A stretch of DNA of 64,000 bases from Sphingomonadales bacterium Ga0077557 (GTDB lineage: Bacteria; Pseudomonadota; Alphaproteobacteria; Sphingomonadales; Sphingomonadaceae): assembly GCA_001464615.1 (NCBI GenBank), contig LNFI01000001.1, positions 1 to 64,000 of the forward strand, read 5' to 3'. The position numbers and the translations under genes were made by a program. The notes below the pieces were generated by a model. The model ran no database searches. It saw only the letters and a program-made list of their open reading frames with translations, and was not told where the DNA came from. Of this stretch, positions 17,113 through 24,997 are shown in pieces (the first letter of the stretch is position 1; every line of letters begins with the position of its first letter).

Positions 17113-18786
17113 TCATGTCACGCTTTGTTGTTTCAACGCCCATTTGACCACTTCGGCCGCAGGAAAAGCTTCCATTGCGGCCTTCACGATTGGCGTGCCC
17201 CGCACCCAGTCCAGCTCTGCAGCGCGCGCCGCCGCTTGTGCCTCGCGGACGCTGGGGGCACCGGGGGTGTCCTCGGTCGTGATTCGCCAGCTCTTGCCGG
17301 TCAACCGGCGCAAAACATCCGCGAGTTCGCCCGGAATGTCCGCCGGGAACGGCTTTGCGGAACTCAGCACGATATCCGGCGGGGCGAAACGGACCAACCG
17401 GGCGGCGAGCCGCAACTTTTCAGCCAGCCCCATTTCACGCGCCGTATCGAGCAGGCCCAGCACCGCACCAAAATCAGTCGGCCATTCGCCATTCTCGCTT
17501 GGCCGTATGTCGCTCGCCATGGCCGCTGATGCTGCCGGCGCAGTGGATGCGCTTGCCTGTACTTGCGCTACCGGTGGCGAGACTGATTCGCCCGCAAATC
17601 GCCGCGCCAATTCTCCGGGATCAGGCAGGCTGGCGGCGTGGATCACGCGCAACAACGCCATTTCGCACGCCTCGATCGGCAATGCCGCCCGCGCCACTTC
17701 GTCATGGCCTTTCAACAGCAACTGCCATAGCCGGTGCAAGGACGCGAACGACAGCGTCGCCGCCCAGCCGGCAAGCGCCGCGCGCTCTTCCACGGACTGC
17801 GCCGAATCTGGCTCGGTCCCCAGCTTTGTGAGCGTCACGGCATGCACCGATTCGAGCAGGGCGCGCAGCACTCCTAGCGGATCAACCCCCAGATCATATT
17901 GCCGACGCAGCGCGGCCAAGGCGCCGGGCCCGTCGCCGGCCAGTACCAGTCCGAGCAAATCGCGAATGGCGCCGCGATCGGACAGCCCCAGCATCTCGCG
18001 GACCGCATCGGCCCGCACGCCGCCGCCTTCCAGTCCGGCATGGGCAATCGCCTGATCAAGGATCGACAGCCCGTCGCGTGCCGACCCTTCGGCAGCGCGC
18101 GCAATCAGCGCCAGTGCCTCGGGCTCAGCCTCGACACCTTCGGCATCGACGACATGCGCGAAATGCGCCGCCAGCTTTTCACTGCTAATCCGCCGCAGAT
18201 CAAAGCGCTGACAGCGCGACAGCACCGTCACGGGCACCTTGTTCACTTCGGTTGTCGCGAACAGGAACTTCACATGCGGTGGTGGCTCCTCAAGCGTCTT
18301 GAGCAGCGCGTTGAAGGCGTTTTTCGACAGCATATGGACTTCGTCGATGATGTAGATCTTGTAGCGCGCCGACACCGCCGAATAGCGCGAGGCATCGATA
18401 ATCTCACGGACGTCATCCACCCCGGTATGGCTGGCGGCGTCCATCTCGATCACATCGATATGCCGCCCCTCGGCAATCGCCCGACAGGGCTCGCACACCC
18501 CGCACGGATCGATCGTCGGCCCACCCTCACCGTCAGGCCCGATGCAGTTGAGCGCCTTGGCGATCAGCCGCGCGGTCGAGGTTTTGCCCACCCCGCGCAC
18601 CCCGGTGAGCAGAAACGCATGCGCCAACCGACCGCGCTTGATCGCATTGCCCAGCGTGGTGACCATGGCATCCTGCCCGATCAGCTGATCAAAATTCTGC
18701 GGGCGATATTTGCGCGCAAGGACGCGGTACGCCTCGGCCTTTGCGGGCTGGGGCGGTTCGCCAAGATCGAGGAAGGAGTCGGCCAT
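17113..18786 (-). CDS. dnaX: DNA polymerase III subunit gamma/tau
   Basis: A 557-residue clamp-loader ATPase. It starts with YRVLARKYRPQNFDQLIGQD, has Walker A GVRGVGKTSTA, a zinc module (a Cys in ALNCIGPDG, then CGVCEPC), DEVHML as Walker B, and the SRC sensor in VLSRCQRFDLRRI. The C-terminal 180 residues form the polymerase-binding tau part, of which the central portion is alanine-rich and variable. No obvious slippery sequence for a short gamma form was noticed. It heads the dnaX-ybaB unit, with the SRP RNA gene just upstream. Confidence 0.95.
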   Translation of the reverse strand: MADSFLDLGEPPQPAKAEAYRVLARKYRPQNFDQLIGQDAMVTTLGNAIKRGRLAHAFLLTGVRGVGKTSTARLIAKALNCIGPDGEGGPTIDPCGVCEPCRAIAEGRHIDVIEMDAASHTGVDDVREIIDASRYSAVSARYKIYIIDEVHMLSKNAFNALLKTLEEPPPHVKFLFATTEVNKVPVTVLSRCQRFDLRRISSEKLAAHFAHVVDAEGVEAEPEALALIARAAEGSARDGLSILDQAIAHAGLEGGGVRADAVREMLGLSDRGAIRDLLGLVLAGDGPGALAALRRQYDLGVDPLGVLRALLESVHAVTLTKLGTEPDSAQSVEERAALAGWAATLSFASLHRLWQLLLKGHDEVARAALPIEACEMALLRVIHAASLPDPGELARRFAGESVSPPVAQVQASASTAPAASAAMASDIRPSENGEWPTDFGAVLGLLDTAREMGLAEKLRLAARLVRFAPPDIVLSSAKPFPADIPGELADVLRRLTGKSWRITTEDTPGAPSVREAQAAARAAELDWVRGTPIVKAAMEAFPAAEVVKWALKQQSVT

Positions 18787-18865
18787 CTCCCCTTATCTAG
18801 GGGCAGGCGGCGCGGATGTCGAAGGGGTGTGGTGGTTAGTTTTGTGGAGAGTTTTACCGGAGCGC

Positions 18866-18943
18866 CGCGGCAAAGCCGCGTCGTCGAACGGGCTTTGCCC
18901 GCCGGCCGCGCTTGCGCGTCTTGTGTGCTGCTTCGCAGCGCAC
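18866..18943. repeat. Cluster of hairpins between dnaX and ffs
   Basis: Three stems are visible: CGCGGC/GCCGCG at 18866-18880, an alternative GGCAAAGCC/GGCTTTGCC at 18869-18899, and GTGTGCTGC/GCAGCGCAC at 18923-18943. The last lies just 3' of the SRP RNA and may end it, although no U tract follows. No gene is seen between 18787 and 18951. Confidence 0.45.
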
Positions 18944-18951
18944 ATGCGCGC

Positions 18952-19054
18952 TGCGCGGTGGGAGCCGGGACGACCCGCAGCGAAATCGTTGTGGCTGCTG
19001 CCTTCCGGCCCTGACCAGGTTGGCGACGGCTACGCCCGCCCGACTCCCGCGGCG
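18952..19054 (-). ncRNA. ffs: Signal recognition particle RNA (4.5S type)
   Basis: On the minus strand the hallmark SRP loop GGTCAGGGCCGGAAGGCAGC lies near 19019-19000, followed by AGCC and flanked by long pairing arms (GGGAGTCGGGCGGGCG on the 5' side, CCCGGCTCCC on the 3' side). This is the small bacterial SRP RNA that binds Ffh and targets inner-membrane proteins. The ends are estimated from the extent of pairing. The gene lies just upstream of dnaX. Confidence 0.9.
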
Positions 19055-19086
19055 CATATGGGGGAGTAAGGCGGGCGGATCAAGGC

Positions 19087-19359
19087 CTAGTAACGGACGC
19101 GGATTGTGCGGCAGCGGCGGATGCGCTGATGGTTGCGATAGGTCACGCGGCAGACCCGCCGATTACGATAATGGCCCCAGCCATTGCCGCGACGAACGGT
19201 ATGTGATCGCTGGGTGACGACGACGCGCCGCTCGGTATGACCCATCTGTTGCTGGCGAACCTGTTCGCGCGGCTCCATCTGTTGGGCGGTCGCGGTGGTG
19301 GGGCTGAGCATAGCCGCCACGCCAAGCAGGCCGGCGGAAAGTAGCGCGACGATTTTCAT
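19087..19359 (-). CDS. Small secreted basic protein, unknown function
   Basis: A 90-residue protein with a clear signal peptide (MKIVALLSAGLLGVAAML, cleavage probably after TATA near residue 25). The mature part is very basic and arginine-rich (RRVVVTQRSHTVRRGNGW, and further on NHQRIRRCRTIRVRY), with two cysteines that could pair. I recognise no family. It is probably periplasmic. It stands alone, 45 bp after the ferredoxin gene and reading in the same direction. Confidence 0.7.
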   Translation of the reverse strand: MKIVALLSAGLLGVAAMLSPTTATAQQMEPREQVRQQQMGHTERRVVVTQRSHTVRRGNGWGHYRNRRVCRVTYRNHQRIRRCRTIRVRY

Positions 19360-19403
19360 GAGAGGCTATCCTTCGCGTGCGAAAGGCACTGAAGGCGAAA
19401 TGG

Positions 19404-19736
19404 TCAACGGCCCTGCATGTTCCGTGTCTCGCGCGGCATTTTCACCGTCAGGCTCTCCAAAGCGCCGTCGAGCCAGATCTGGCAAGCGAGGCGGCTATTC
19501 CGCGTGGCGCCCATGGCAAGGTCGAGCATATCCTCTTCCTCCTCGCGCGCCGGTTTCAATTTCGTGAAATCATCGGCATCGACGATGACATGGCAGGTCG
19601 AGCACGCCATCTGCCCTTCGCAGGTGCCCTCCAGCGGCTGGCCATCGGCCTGCGCCACGTCGAGCAGCCGGTCGCCGGGATTGGCCTCCACCTCGCGCAC
19701 GCTGCCATCGGTGGCGATGAAGCGGACGCGGATCAC
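19404..19736 (-). CDS. Adrenodoxin-type [2Fe-2S] ferredoxin
   Basis: A 110-residue ferredoxin with the cluster ligands in CEGQMACSTCHV (about 39-50) and LACQ (about 84-87), the C-x5-C-x2-C...C spacing of the adrenodoxin/Fdx group. Proteins of this group supply electrons for iron-sulfur cluster assembly or P450s. The start overlaps the stop of a cysteine desulfurase by 4 bp, which favours a role in cluster assembly. Confidence 0.92.
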   Translation of the reverse strand: MIRVRFIATDGSVREVEANPGDRLLDVAQADGQPLEGTCEGQMACSTCHVIVDADDFTKLKPAREEEEDMLDLAMGATRNSRLACQIWLDGALESLTVKMPRETRNMQGR

Positions 19737-20824
19737 GGGGTCACCTGCTGGGTGGCGGCGGCTGCCATGATGCGATCGATCGCGGTCACCAATTCCTCCT
19801 CGGTCGTATAGCGGCCAAACCCGATCCTGATGCTGGAACGCGCCTGCGCCTCGTTCAGGCCAATCGCGCGCAAGACATGGCTCGATCGCCCCGATCCACT
19901 GGCACAGGCCGATCCAGCAGAAAAGGCGATATCGCGCAGATCGGACATCAGCCGCGCGACGTCGAGCCCCTCGCGCTGGAGATTGAGATTGCCGGGGTAG
20001 CGATGCGCGGTCGATCCGTTGATCGTCCAGCCTGGCCCGAAATGCTGCCGCGCCATGCCGAATAGCCGCTCGACATGCGCGCGATCCCTATCGGCCCGCT
20101 CGGCCATCAGCCGGGCGGCGACTCCAAAACCGGCACAGAGCGCGGGCGACAGGGTGCCCGATCGACCGAGCCCCTCCTGCCCGCCGCCATGCATCAGCGG
20201 TGCGAGCGTGACGCCGTCCCGCACCCACAGCGCGCCAATGCCCTTGGGCCCGTGGATCTTGTGAGCGGACACCGCGACCATATCGCACCCGTCCGGGATC
20301 GGCACCCGGCCATAGCCCTGCACCGCATCGCACAGCATCAGCGCGCCTGCTTTGTGAGCGAGATCGGCCAGCGCCGTGATCGGCTGAATGACGCCAATCT
20401 CGTTATTGACAAGCATTGCCGCGACCAGCCCCGTCCCCGGCACAATCGCGCGCTCCGCCGCCGCCAGATCGACCAGCCCATCACGCCCGACCGGCAGCAC
20501 TGTCACCGCCCGCCCCTGTCGCCCAAGTGCCTCAACCGTATCGAGCACCGCTGCATGCTCGGTCGCGATCGTCACGATCGGGCCGACAGTTCCCTTGATC
20601 GCCCAATTGAGCGCCTCGGTGGCGCCGCTGGTGAAGGCCAGCGATCCGCCAGGCGGCAACAGGGCGGAAACCCGTTCGCGCGCCACCTCCACCGCTGCCT
20701 TCGCCGCCCGACCCGGCGCGTGCGATGAATGCGGGTTGGCATGGCTGTCGCGCAACCATGGCAACATCGCCTCAAACGCCTTGGGCGCGAGCGGTGTCGT
20801 CGCCTGATAATCGAGGTAAATCAT
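19733..20824 (-). CDS. Cysteine desulfurase (first of tandem pair)
   Basis: A 363-residue class V PLP enzyme that takes sulfur from cysteine as a persulfide. YLDYQATTPLAP starts the fold, the PLP lysine is in AVSAHKIHGPKG, and the persulfide cysteine is in SAGSACASGSG near residue 325. It resembles NifS/IscS. It overlaps the upstream desulfurase gene and the downstream ferredoxin by 4 bp each, so the three form one coupled unit. Which desulfurase serves which acceptor is unknown. Confidence 0.9.
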   Translation of the reverse strand: MIYLDYQATTPLAPKAFEAMLPWLRDSHANPHSSHAPGRAAKAAVEVARERVSALLPPGGSLAFTSGATEALNWAIKGTVGPIVTIATEHAAVLDTVEALGRQGRAVTVLPVGRDGLVDLAAAERAIVPGTGLVAAMLVNNEIGVIQPITALADLAHKAGALMLCDAVQGYGRVPIPDGCDMVAVSAHKIHGPKGIGALWVRDGVTLAPLMHGGGQEGLGRSGTLSPALCAGFGVAARLMAERADRDRAHVERLFGMARQHFGPGWTINGSTAHRYPGNLNLQREGLDVARLMSDLRDIAFSAGSACASGSGRSSHVLRAIGLNEAQARSSIRIGFGRYTTEEELVTAIDRIMAAAATQQVTP

Positions 20825-21909
20825 GCCCGCTTCGCCGCGTCATGCGCGACCTCGAGCCACGCCTCGCCGAAGGCGTCGATCTCCTCCGGCGTCGTATTCC
20901 ACCCAAAGCTCACCCGGATTGTGCGGCTGGCCGTATCCTCATCGACCCCAAAAGCCGCCAAGGCCCGGCTGCGCTTCAGGGTGCCCGACGAACACGCACT
21001 CCCCGCCGACACAGCAAAGCCCATCGCATCGAAGCGGATCAGTTGAGCCGCCGCGGAGAGGTGGGGCATGGCGATGGCATAGATGTGCGAGCACTGCACA
21101 CCCGGACAGACGATCTCGCCCGCGCGCCAAATTGCATTCTTGAAATCAACGCGCTGCTCAACGCTGGTCGGCCAATCTTCAACCGATCCCGCCTCAAGCG
21201 CCGCTGCAAAACCGAGTATGCCGGGCAAATTCTCCGTGCCCTGACGATAGCCAAACTCATGCCCGCCGACTGGCTCAAGCATCGCCAGATCGCGGACCAG
21301 CAGCGCCCCGACACCCGGCGGACCGCCAAGCTTGTGCGCTGACACCACAATCATATCGGCGTTGGGCAACGTTCCCTCGCCGGCTAATTGCGAGCAGTCA
21401 CTGAGGAAGATACCGCCATTAGAGCGGACCAGATCAATCGCTGGCGGCCTGCCATAAGGGATCAGGCCAGTGCCGGTCTCCGAATTGATTGCCTGAATGG
21501 CAACCAGCGCCTTGCCGGGCCCAGCGAGATAGTCCGCCAGAAAATCACAATCGGGCTCGCCCGCAGCATCTGCATCGCGACCGAGCAGCGGCAAGATTTC
21601 CGCCCCCGGCGCGGCGCGGAACACCGCGTCATGCTCCACCGCACTCACAATCCGCCGCTCGACCTTCGCCCGGTTGAGCGCTATCCACAGCGCTTCACTT
21701 GCGCCGCTCGTGAAGATCAGCTCGCCTGTCCAGCCGAGCGACGCCTTGATCCGCGCGCGCGCATTTTCCAGCGCCGCGCGCGCCGCGCGACCCTCGGCGT
21801 GGGGGGAGGAGGGGTTAGCCCAGCGCGCCATCCCCTCGGCCACCGCCGCAATGGCTTCGGGGCGCATTGGCGTCGTTGCGGCATGGTCCAGATAGATGCG
21901 CTTTTTCAC
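20821..21909 (-). CDS. Cysteine desulfurase (second of tandem pair)
   Basis: A 362-residue class V PLP enzyme, clearly diverged from its neighbour. It has IYLDHAATTPMRPEA, the PLP lysine in VVSAHKLGGPPG, and the active cysteine in SAGSACSSGTLKRS. GTG 21909 is taken as the start because it gives the family-like MKKRIYLDH beginning; a start at 21945 would add 12 residues. It is the first gene of the desulfurase-desulfurase-ferredoxin unit and is divergent from the alpha/beta hydrolase. Confidence 0.88.
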   Translation of the reverse strand: MKKRIYLDHAATTPMRPEAIAAVAEGMARWANPSSPHAEGRAARAALENARARIKASLGWTGELIFTSGASEALWIALNRAKVERRIVSAVEHDAVFRAAPGAEILPLLGRDADAAGEPDCDFLADYLAGPGKALVAIQAINSETGTGLIPYGRPPAIDLVRSNGGIFLSDCSQLAGEGTLPNADMIVVSAHKLGGPPGVGALLVRDLAMLEPVGGHEFGYRQGTENLPGILGFAAALEAGSVEDWPTSVEQRVDFKNAIWRAGEIVCPGVQCSHIYAIAMPHLSAAAQLIRFDAMGFAVSAGSACSSGTLKRSRALAAFGVDEDTASRTIRVSFGWNTTPEEIDAFGEAWLEVAHDAAKRA

Positions 21910-21936
21910 CGCTAAGGCCCTAGCCGTCCAGAATGA

Positions 21937-21964
21937 TTGCGCCAAGCGCGCCCTTTCCTATATA
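21937..21964 (+). promoter_or_regulatory. Candidate sigma-70 promoter for the 22015 gene
   Basis: TTGCGC (21937-21942) and TATATA (21959-21964) are 16 bp apart, in the 105-bp divergent gap and 51 bp before the hydrolase start. This is a sequence match only. Confidence 0.4.
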
Positions 21965-22014
21965 GGCCCGCATCCCGTGCCCCGCGCGCGCCCGCATTTT
22001 TGTCAGCAGGTCCC

Positions 22015-22671
22015 ATGCCAGAAGTCATTTTCCCCGGCCCCGATGGCCGTCTCGAAGGCCGTTTCTCGCCGCCGCCGCGCCCGCGCGCACCTGTCGCGAT
22101 GATCCTGCACCCGCACCCCTCCTCGGGCGGCACGATGAACAACCGGATCGTGCAGGAGCTTTACAAGACCTTCCAGCGGCGCGGTTTTGCAACACTCCGC
22201 TTCAATTTTCGTGGCGTGGGCAAAAGCCAGGGCGTGTTCGACAATGGCGTCGGCGAACTCTCCGACGCGGCCAGCGCACTCGATTGGGTACAGAGCATCC
22301 ACCCCGAAGCTTCCACCACCTGGATCGCCGGCGTCAGCTTCGGCGCGTGGATCGGCATGCAGCTGCTGATGCGCCGCCCCGAAATTCGCGGTTTCATCTC
22401 GGTCGCGCCGCCCGCCAACATGTATGATTTCACCTTCCTCGCCCCCTGCCCCTCCTCGGGCATCATCATCCAGGGCGACGGCGATGAAGTGGTTACCCCG
22501 CTCGCGGTGCAAAAGCTGGTCGACAAGCTGCGCACGCAAAAGCACATCACGATCCACCACGACGTGCTGCCGCGCGCCAACCATTTCTTCGAGCATGAAA
22601 TGCCGGAGCTGATGGAGAGCGTGGACAATTATCTGGACATGCGGCTGGACCCGAATTCACCTATCAAATGA
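22015..22671 (+). CDS. Alpha/beta hydrolase, dienelactone-hydrolase-like
   Basis: A 218-residue cytoplasmic hydrolase. LHPHPSSGGTMNN forms the oxyanion region, FNFRGVGKSQG the next conserved loop, and GVSFGAWIG carries the nucleophile Ser. Asp in GDGDEVV and His in ANHFFEHE complete a plausible triad. The family is common in alphaproteobacteria; the natural substrate is unknown. ATG 22015 is preferred over an upstream start at 21937, which would overlap the putative promoter. Confidence 0.87.
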   Translation: MPEVIFPGPDGRLEGRFSPPPRPRAPVAMILHPHPSSGGTMNNRIVQELYKTFQRRGFATLRFNFRGVGKSQGVFDNGVGELSDAASALDWVQSIHPEASTTWIAGVSFGAWIGMQLLMRRPEIRGFISVAPPANMYDFTFLAPCPSSGIIIQGDGDEVVTPLAVQKLVDKLRTQKHITIHHDVLPRANHFFEHEMPELMESVDNYLDMRLDPNSPIK

Positions 22672-22684
22672 GAACAGAGCTTGT

Positions 22685-23200
22685 TTAGAAACGGGTGACA
22701 ATGATTATTGGAACCCAACCGCATATGAAAAATATTGGGATCGCAGCCATTGCTATCCTAGCCCAAATTGCGGGCCAGCTATTAGTTGTACCGAACGCTA
22801 GTGGTCCTTCATTGTCCGGAAATTTCATTAGCTCATTGTATCGGTTTGCTGCACTTCTAAGCCTCTCGGTCCAAACATGGTGCATATACGCCGCACATAT
22901 CACCGCAATAGCAACACTTAAACTAATCAAAATACCGACTATTGGAATAGTTATCCTCAAAAAAATCAAGGCGACGGGTGTTGGAGATAGTGTATTTTGA
23001 TAGCTAAGGCCGTAAGCGGCAATCATAATTGCCTGTGAAGTAAAAAGCCACCCAAGCCGTTCGTTTGCCCAAGATTTTTCGCGAAATGATGCATCCATTG
23101 CATAATAATATTTCAACAATACTAAATTACAAAGATCAGTTTCCCCTTCCGTGAATGGACGAGTTTCTGCGTTGAGTACAATTTGGTGGTCTAAGTTCAC
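22685..23200 (-). CDS. AT-rich orphan membrane protein, unknown function
   Basis: A 171-residue protein with three hydrophobic segments: about 49-67 (LGWLFTSQAIMIAAYGLSY), 78-107, and 145-169 near the C-terminus. A soluble N-terminus has LKYYYAMDASFREKSWANER just before the first helix. The charged residues directly before a helix recall small membrane proteins of the RipA or SLATT type, but I cannot assign it. Base composition and codon use are visibly AT-rich compared with all neighbours, suggesting transfer. It is convergent with the hydrolase. Confidence 0.65.
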   Translation of the reverse strand: MNLDHQIVLNAETRPFTEGETDLCNLVLLKYYYAMDASFREKSWANERLGWLFTSQAIMIAAYGLSYQNTLSPTPVALIFLRITIPIVGILISLSVAIAVICAAYMHHVWTERLRSAANRYNELMKFPDNEGPLAFGTTNSWPAIWARIAMAAIPIFFICGWVPIIIVTRF

Positions 23201-23248
23201 ATTATACTCCCCAGCTTATGATTCCCGCAAGCTTACTGCATAATATCA

Positions 23249-23340
23249 AATCACCCAAATCATCACGTTCCCCAACAACAACACCATCACCAGCACGCCC
23301 TTCCTCCGGTCGCACCCCTTCGCCACCATCCACGCGCCCC
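23249..23340 (-). pseudogene. Relic of the 59-residue membrane protein gene
   Basis: The minus strand reads WMVAKGCDRRKGVLVMVLLL and then GNVMIWVI, closely matching the C-terminal half of the gene at 23721-23900 (WMVVKGGDRKKGVLLLVMAA, then VLLGNVVIWVG). The plus-strand DNA is also alignable over about 90 bp, with a few gaps (CACCCAAAT near 23250 and 23729). The 5' half is missing. It lies between the AT-rich orphan and the intact copy. Confidence 0.65.
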
Positions 23341-23580
23341 AAGCCTGTCCTACAGCTAAGCGTTCTGCTACGCTTCCCGCTGCTCTTTCACACCGTCGAT
23401 CGCAACTGGGCAGTCCTGCCCGCTTCGCCATAGCGTCGCCCAATGCGCACTGTCTGGCGAGCCCATGGCCAGTGGGAACATTAGGGAACATTCACATCCC
23501 GGCCGGGGCTGAACCGTCGTCCGCTGCCAACAACGTCGCCGGATGATTTGGGCGGCAGATTGTGGCGTGGTCGCCGCCCT

Positions 23581-23687
23581 AACCCGTTCTCGTCACCCCG
23601 GGCTTGACCCGGGGTCCCGCTTTTCCAACCTCGGGCATCGCGTGGACAAGGCAGCGGGACCCCGGATCAAGTCCGGGGTGACGGGTT
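23581..23687. repeat. Long REP-like inverted repeat
   Basis: CGTCACCCCGGGCTTGACCC (23591-23610) through GGGGTCCCGC pairs with GCGGGACCCCGGATCAAGTC (23654-23673) through CGGGGTGACG, giving about 30 bp of stem around a 33-base centre. Flanking AACCCGT and ACGGGTT extend the symmetry. The type is common between genes in sphingomonads. It may terminate transcription or bind nucleoid proteins. Confidence 0.75.
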
Positions 23688-23720
23688 TGCTTGGGGTGGG
23701 TGTGAGCGCGATCCTCCTCC

Positions 23721-23900
23721 TCACCCCACCCAAATGACCACATTGCCCAACAGAACCGCCGCCATCACCAGCAGCAGCACCCCCTTCTTCCGGTCGCCCC
23801 CCTTAACCACCATCCAACCCCCGCCGATCAGGCACGCAAACACCCCCAGCATCGCAATCGCCGGCGCCGCCTGCGCGATCCCCACCAGCCCCTCGTTCAT
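23721..23900 (-). CDS. 59-residue two-helix membrane protein, unknown function
   Basis: A tiny protein with two hydrophobic segments (about 9-30 and 38-57) joined by a basic loop, VVKGGDRKKG, and a hairpin topology. The start ATG overlaps the stop of the dehydratase gene (ATGA), which supports real expression, as does the relic copy 400 bp away that keeps the same protein pattern. No function can be assigned. Confidence 0.65.
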   Translation of the reverse strand: MNEGLVGIAQAAPAIAMLGVFACLIGGGWMVVKGGDRKKGVLLLVMAAVLLGNVVIWVG

Positions 23901-24859
23901 CCCCCCAGCACCCGTGCATAAGCCGCCGGATCGACATTCCCGCCCGACAAGATCACCAGCATCCCCTCCCCCATCTCCACCTTGCCCGCGAGCAACGCCG
24001 CCAGCGCCACCGCGCCGCCCGGCTCCACCACCAGCCGCAGCTTCTCCGCCGCCCAGCGCTGCGCCACCGCCACCTCTTCCTCGCTCACCGCCACCCCCGT
24101 CACCCCGCGCCTGGACAACACATCGAAGGTCAGCGGCGACACCTCCTTGGTCTGTAGCGAATCGCACGCGGTCGGCGGCGGGTTGTCCCCCACCGGCTCG
24201 ATCCACCCGGCCTCGAGCGATCGCCGCATATCGTCCCACCCCTCGGGCTCGACCACCGTCACCGCCGCATCGGGCAACGCGAGCGCCAGCCCCGCCGCCA
24301 GCCCGCCACCGCCGCACGGCACGATCACATGGGCGGGCGCGCCCATCCCCTGCTTCTCCATCTGCTTGGCGGCTTCCAGGCCCGCGCTGCCCTGCCCTTC
24401 GATCACCCAGGGATCATCGAAGCTCGGCACCAGCACCGCGCCGCGCGCGCCCGCCAGCCCGGCGGCAATCTTCTCCCGGCTCTCGCGCGCCCGGTCATAG
24501 CTGACGATCTCCGCGCCCAGCGCCAGCGTTGCCTCGCGCTTCACGATAGGCGCATCGCTCGGCATCACGATCAGCGCGGGCATGCCGAGCCGTTTCGCGG
24601 CCCAAGCGATTCCCTGCGCATGGTTGCCCGAGGAAAACGCAACCACGCCTTTGCTCCGCGATTCGGCATCAATCGCGGTCAGCCGGTGCCAGGCACCGCG
24701 CAATTTGAACGCGCCAACCGGTTGCAAATTTTCCGCCTTGAAAGCGACGCTAAACCCCTTGATTTCGCCTATGAATAAAGGGCTCGGCGGCAGGATGGCG
24801 GCGAGCTTTGCCGCCGCATCGCGCACCCCCGCGCGGGTCGGTTGTCGCAAAATTGTCAT
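23897..24859 (-). CDS. Threonine/serine dehydratase-like PLP enzyme
   Basis: A 320-residue fold-type II PLP enzyme. The PLP lysine is in PVGAFKLRGAW, the SSGNHAQG loop binds the carboxylate, and CGGGGLAAG binds the cofactor phosphate. No regulatory ACT domain is present, so it resembles catabolic threonine dehydratases or serine racemases. ATG 24859 follows GAGGAAAG well; earlier codons lie in the divergent leader region. It is divergent from the ornithine decarboxylase gene and coupled to the 59-residue gene downstream. Confidence 0.88.
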   Translation of the reverse strand: MTILRQPTRAGVRDAAAKLAAILPPSPLFIGEIKGFSVAFKAENLQPVGAFKLRGAWHRLTAIDAESRSKGVVAFSSGNHAQGIAWAAKRLGMPALIVMPSDAPIVKREATLALGAEIVSYDRARESREKIAAGLAGARGAVLVPSFDDPWVIEGQGSAGLEAAKQMEKQGMGAPAHVIVPCGGGGLAAGLALALPDAAVTVVEPEGWDDMRRSLEAGWIEPVGDNPPPTACDSLQTKEVSPLTFDVLSRRGVTGVAVSEEEVAVAQRWAAEKLRLVVEPGGAVALAALLAGKVEMGEGMLVILSGGNVDPAAYARVLGG

Positions 24860-24919
24860 GAAACTTTCCTCGACCTTCAAATAACTATTTACATCCAGAT
24901 CAACCGACCCTATTCGGCC

Positions 24920-24992
24920 CTTCCGCTGCCCCATGGGACTTCCAACCGCAAGGCAGCTTTTTTCGTTTTGTCTCACGACATTTGGAGGTCCC
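24920..24992 (+). promoter_or_regulatory. Structured leader of the ornithine decarboxylase gene (speF-type candidate)
   Basis: GGGACTTCCAA (24935-24945) can pair over 11 bp, with one G-U, with TTGGAGGTCCC (24982-24992), which contains the Shine-Dalgarno GGAGG of the next gene. An alternative stem, GCTGCC (24925-24930) with GGCAGC (24952-24957), is followed by six T and looks like a terminator. The two structures interlock. A conserved RNA motif called speF is known upstream of alphaproteobacterial ornithine decarboxylase genes; this leader has the right place and behaviour, but membership was not tested. Confidence 0.6.
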
Positions 24993-24997
24993 TTGAG

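Larger units (their letters stand above)
23201..23720. other. 520-bp gap with gene relic and palindromic repeat
   Basis: No intact gene is seen. 23249-23340 is a decayed copy of the small gene at 23721. 23341-23580 holds no recognisable feature. 23581-23687 is a long inverted repeat. The first 50 bp are AT-rich like the orphan gene and may hold its promoter; composition then returns to the GC-rich background. Confidence 0.6.

Noticed and set aside
23341..23580. Possible gene remnant between the relic and the palindrome
   Set aside because: No frame longer than a few dozen codons with protein-like composition was seen, and no similarity to neighbours was noticed.
23734..24504. 256-codon proline-rich plus-strand frame opposite the dehydratase
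   Set aside because: The Pro/Arg/Ser composition is the complement of a GC-rich coding strand, not a real protein.
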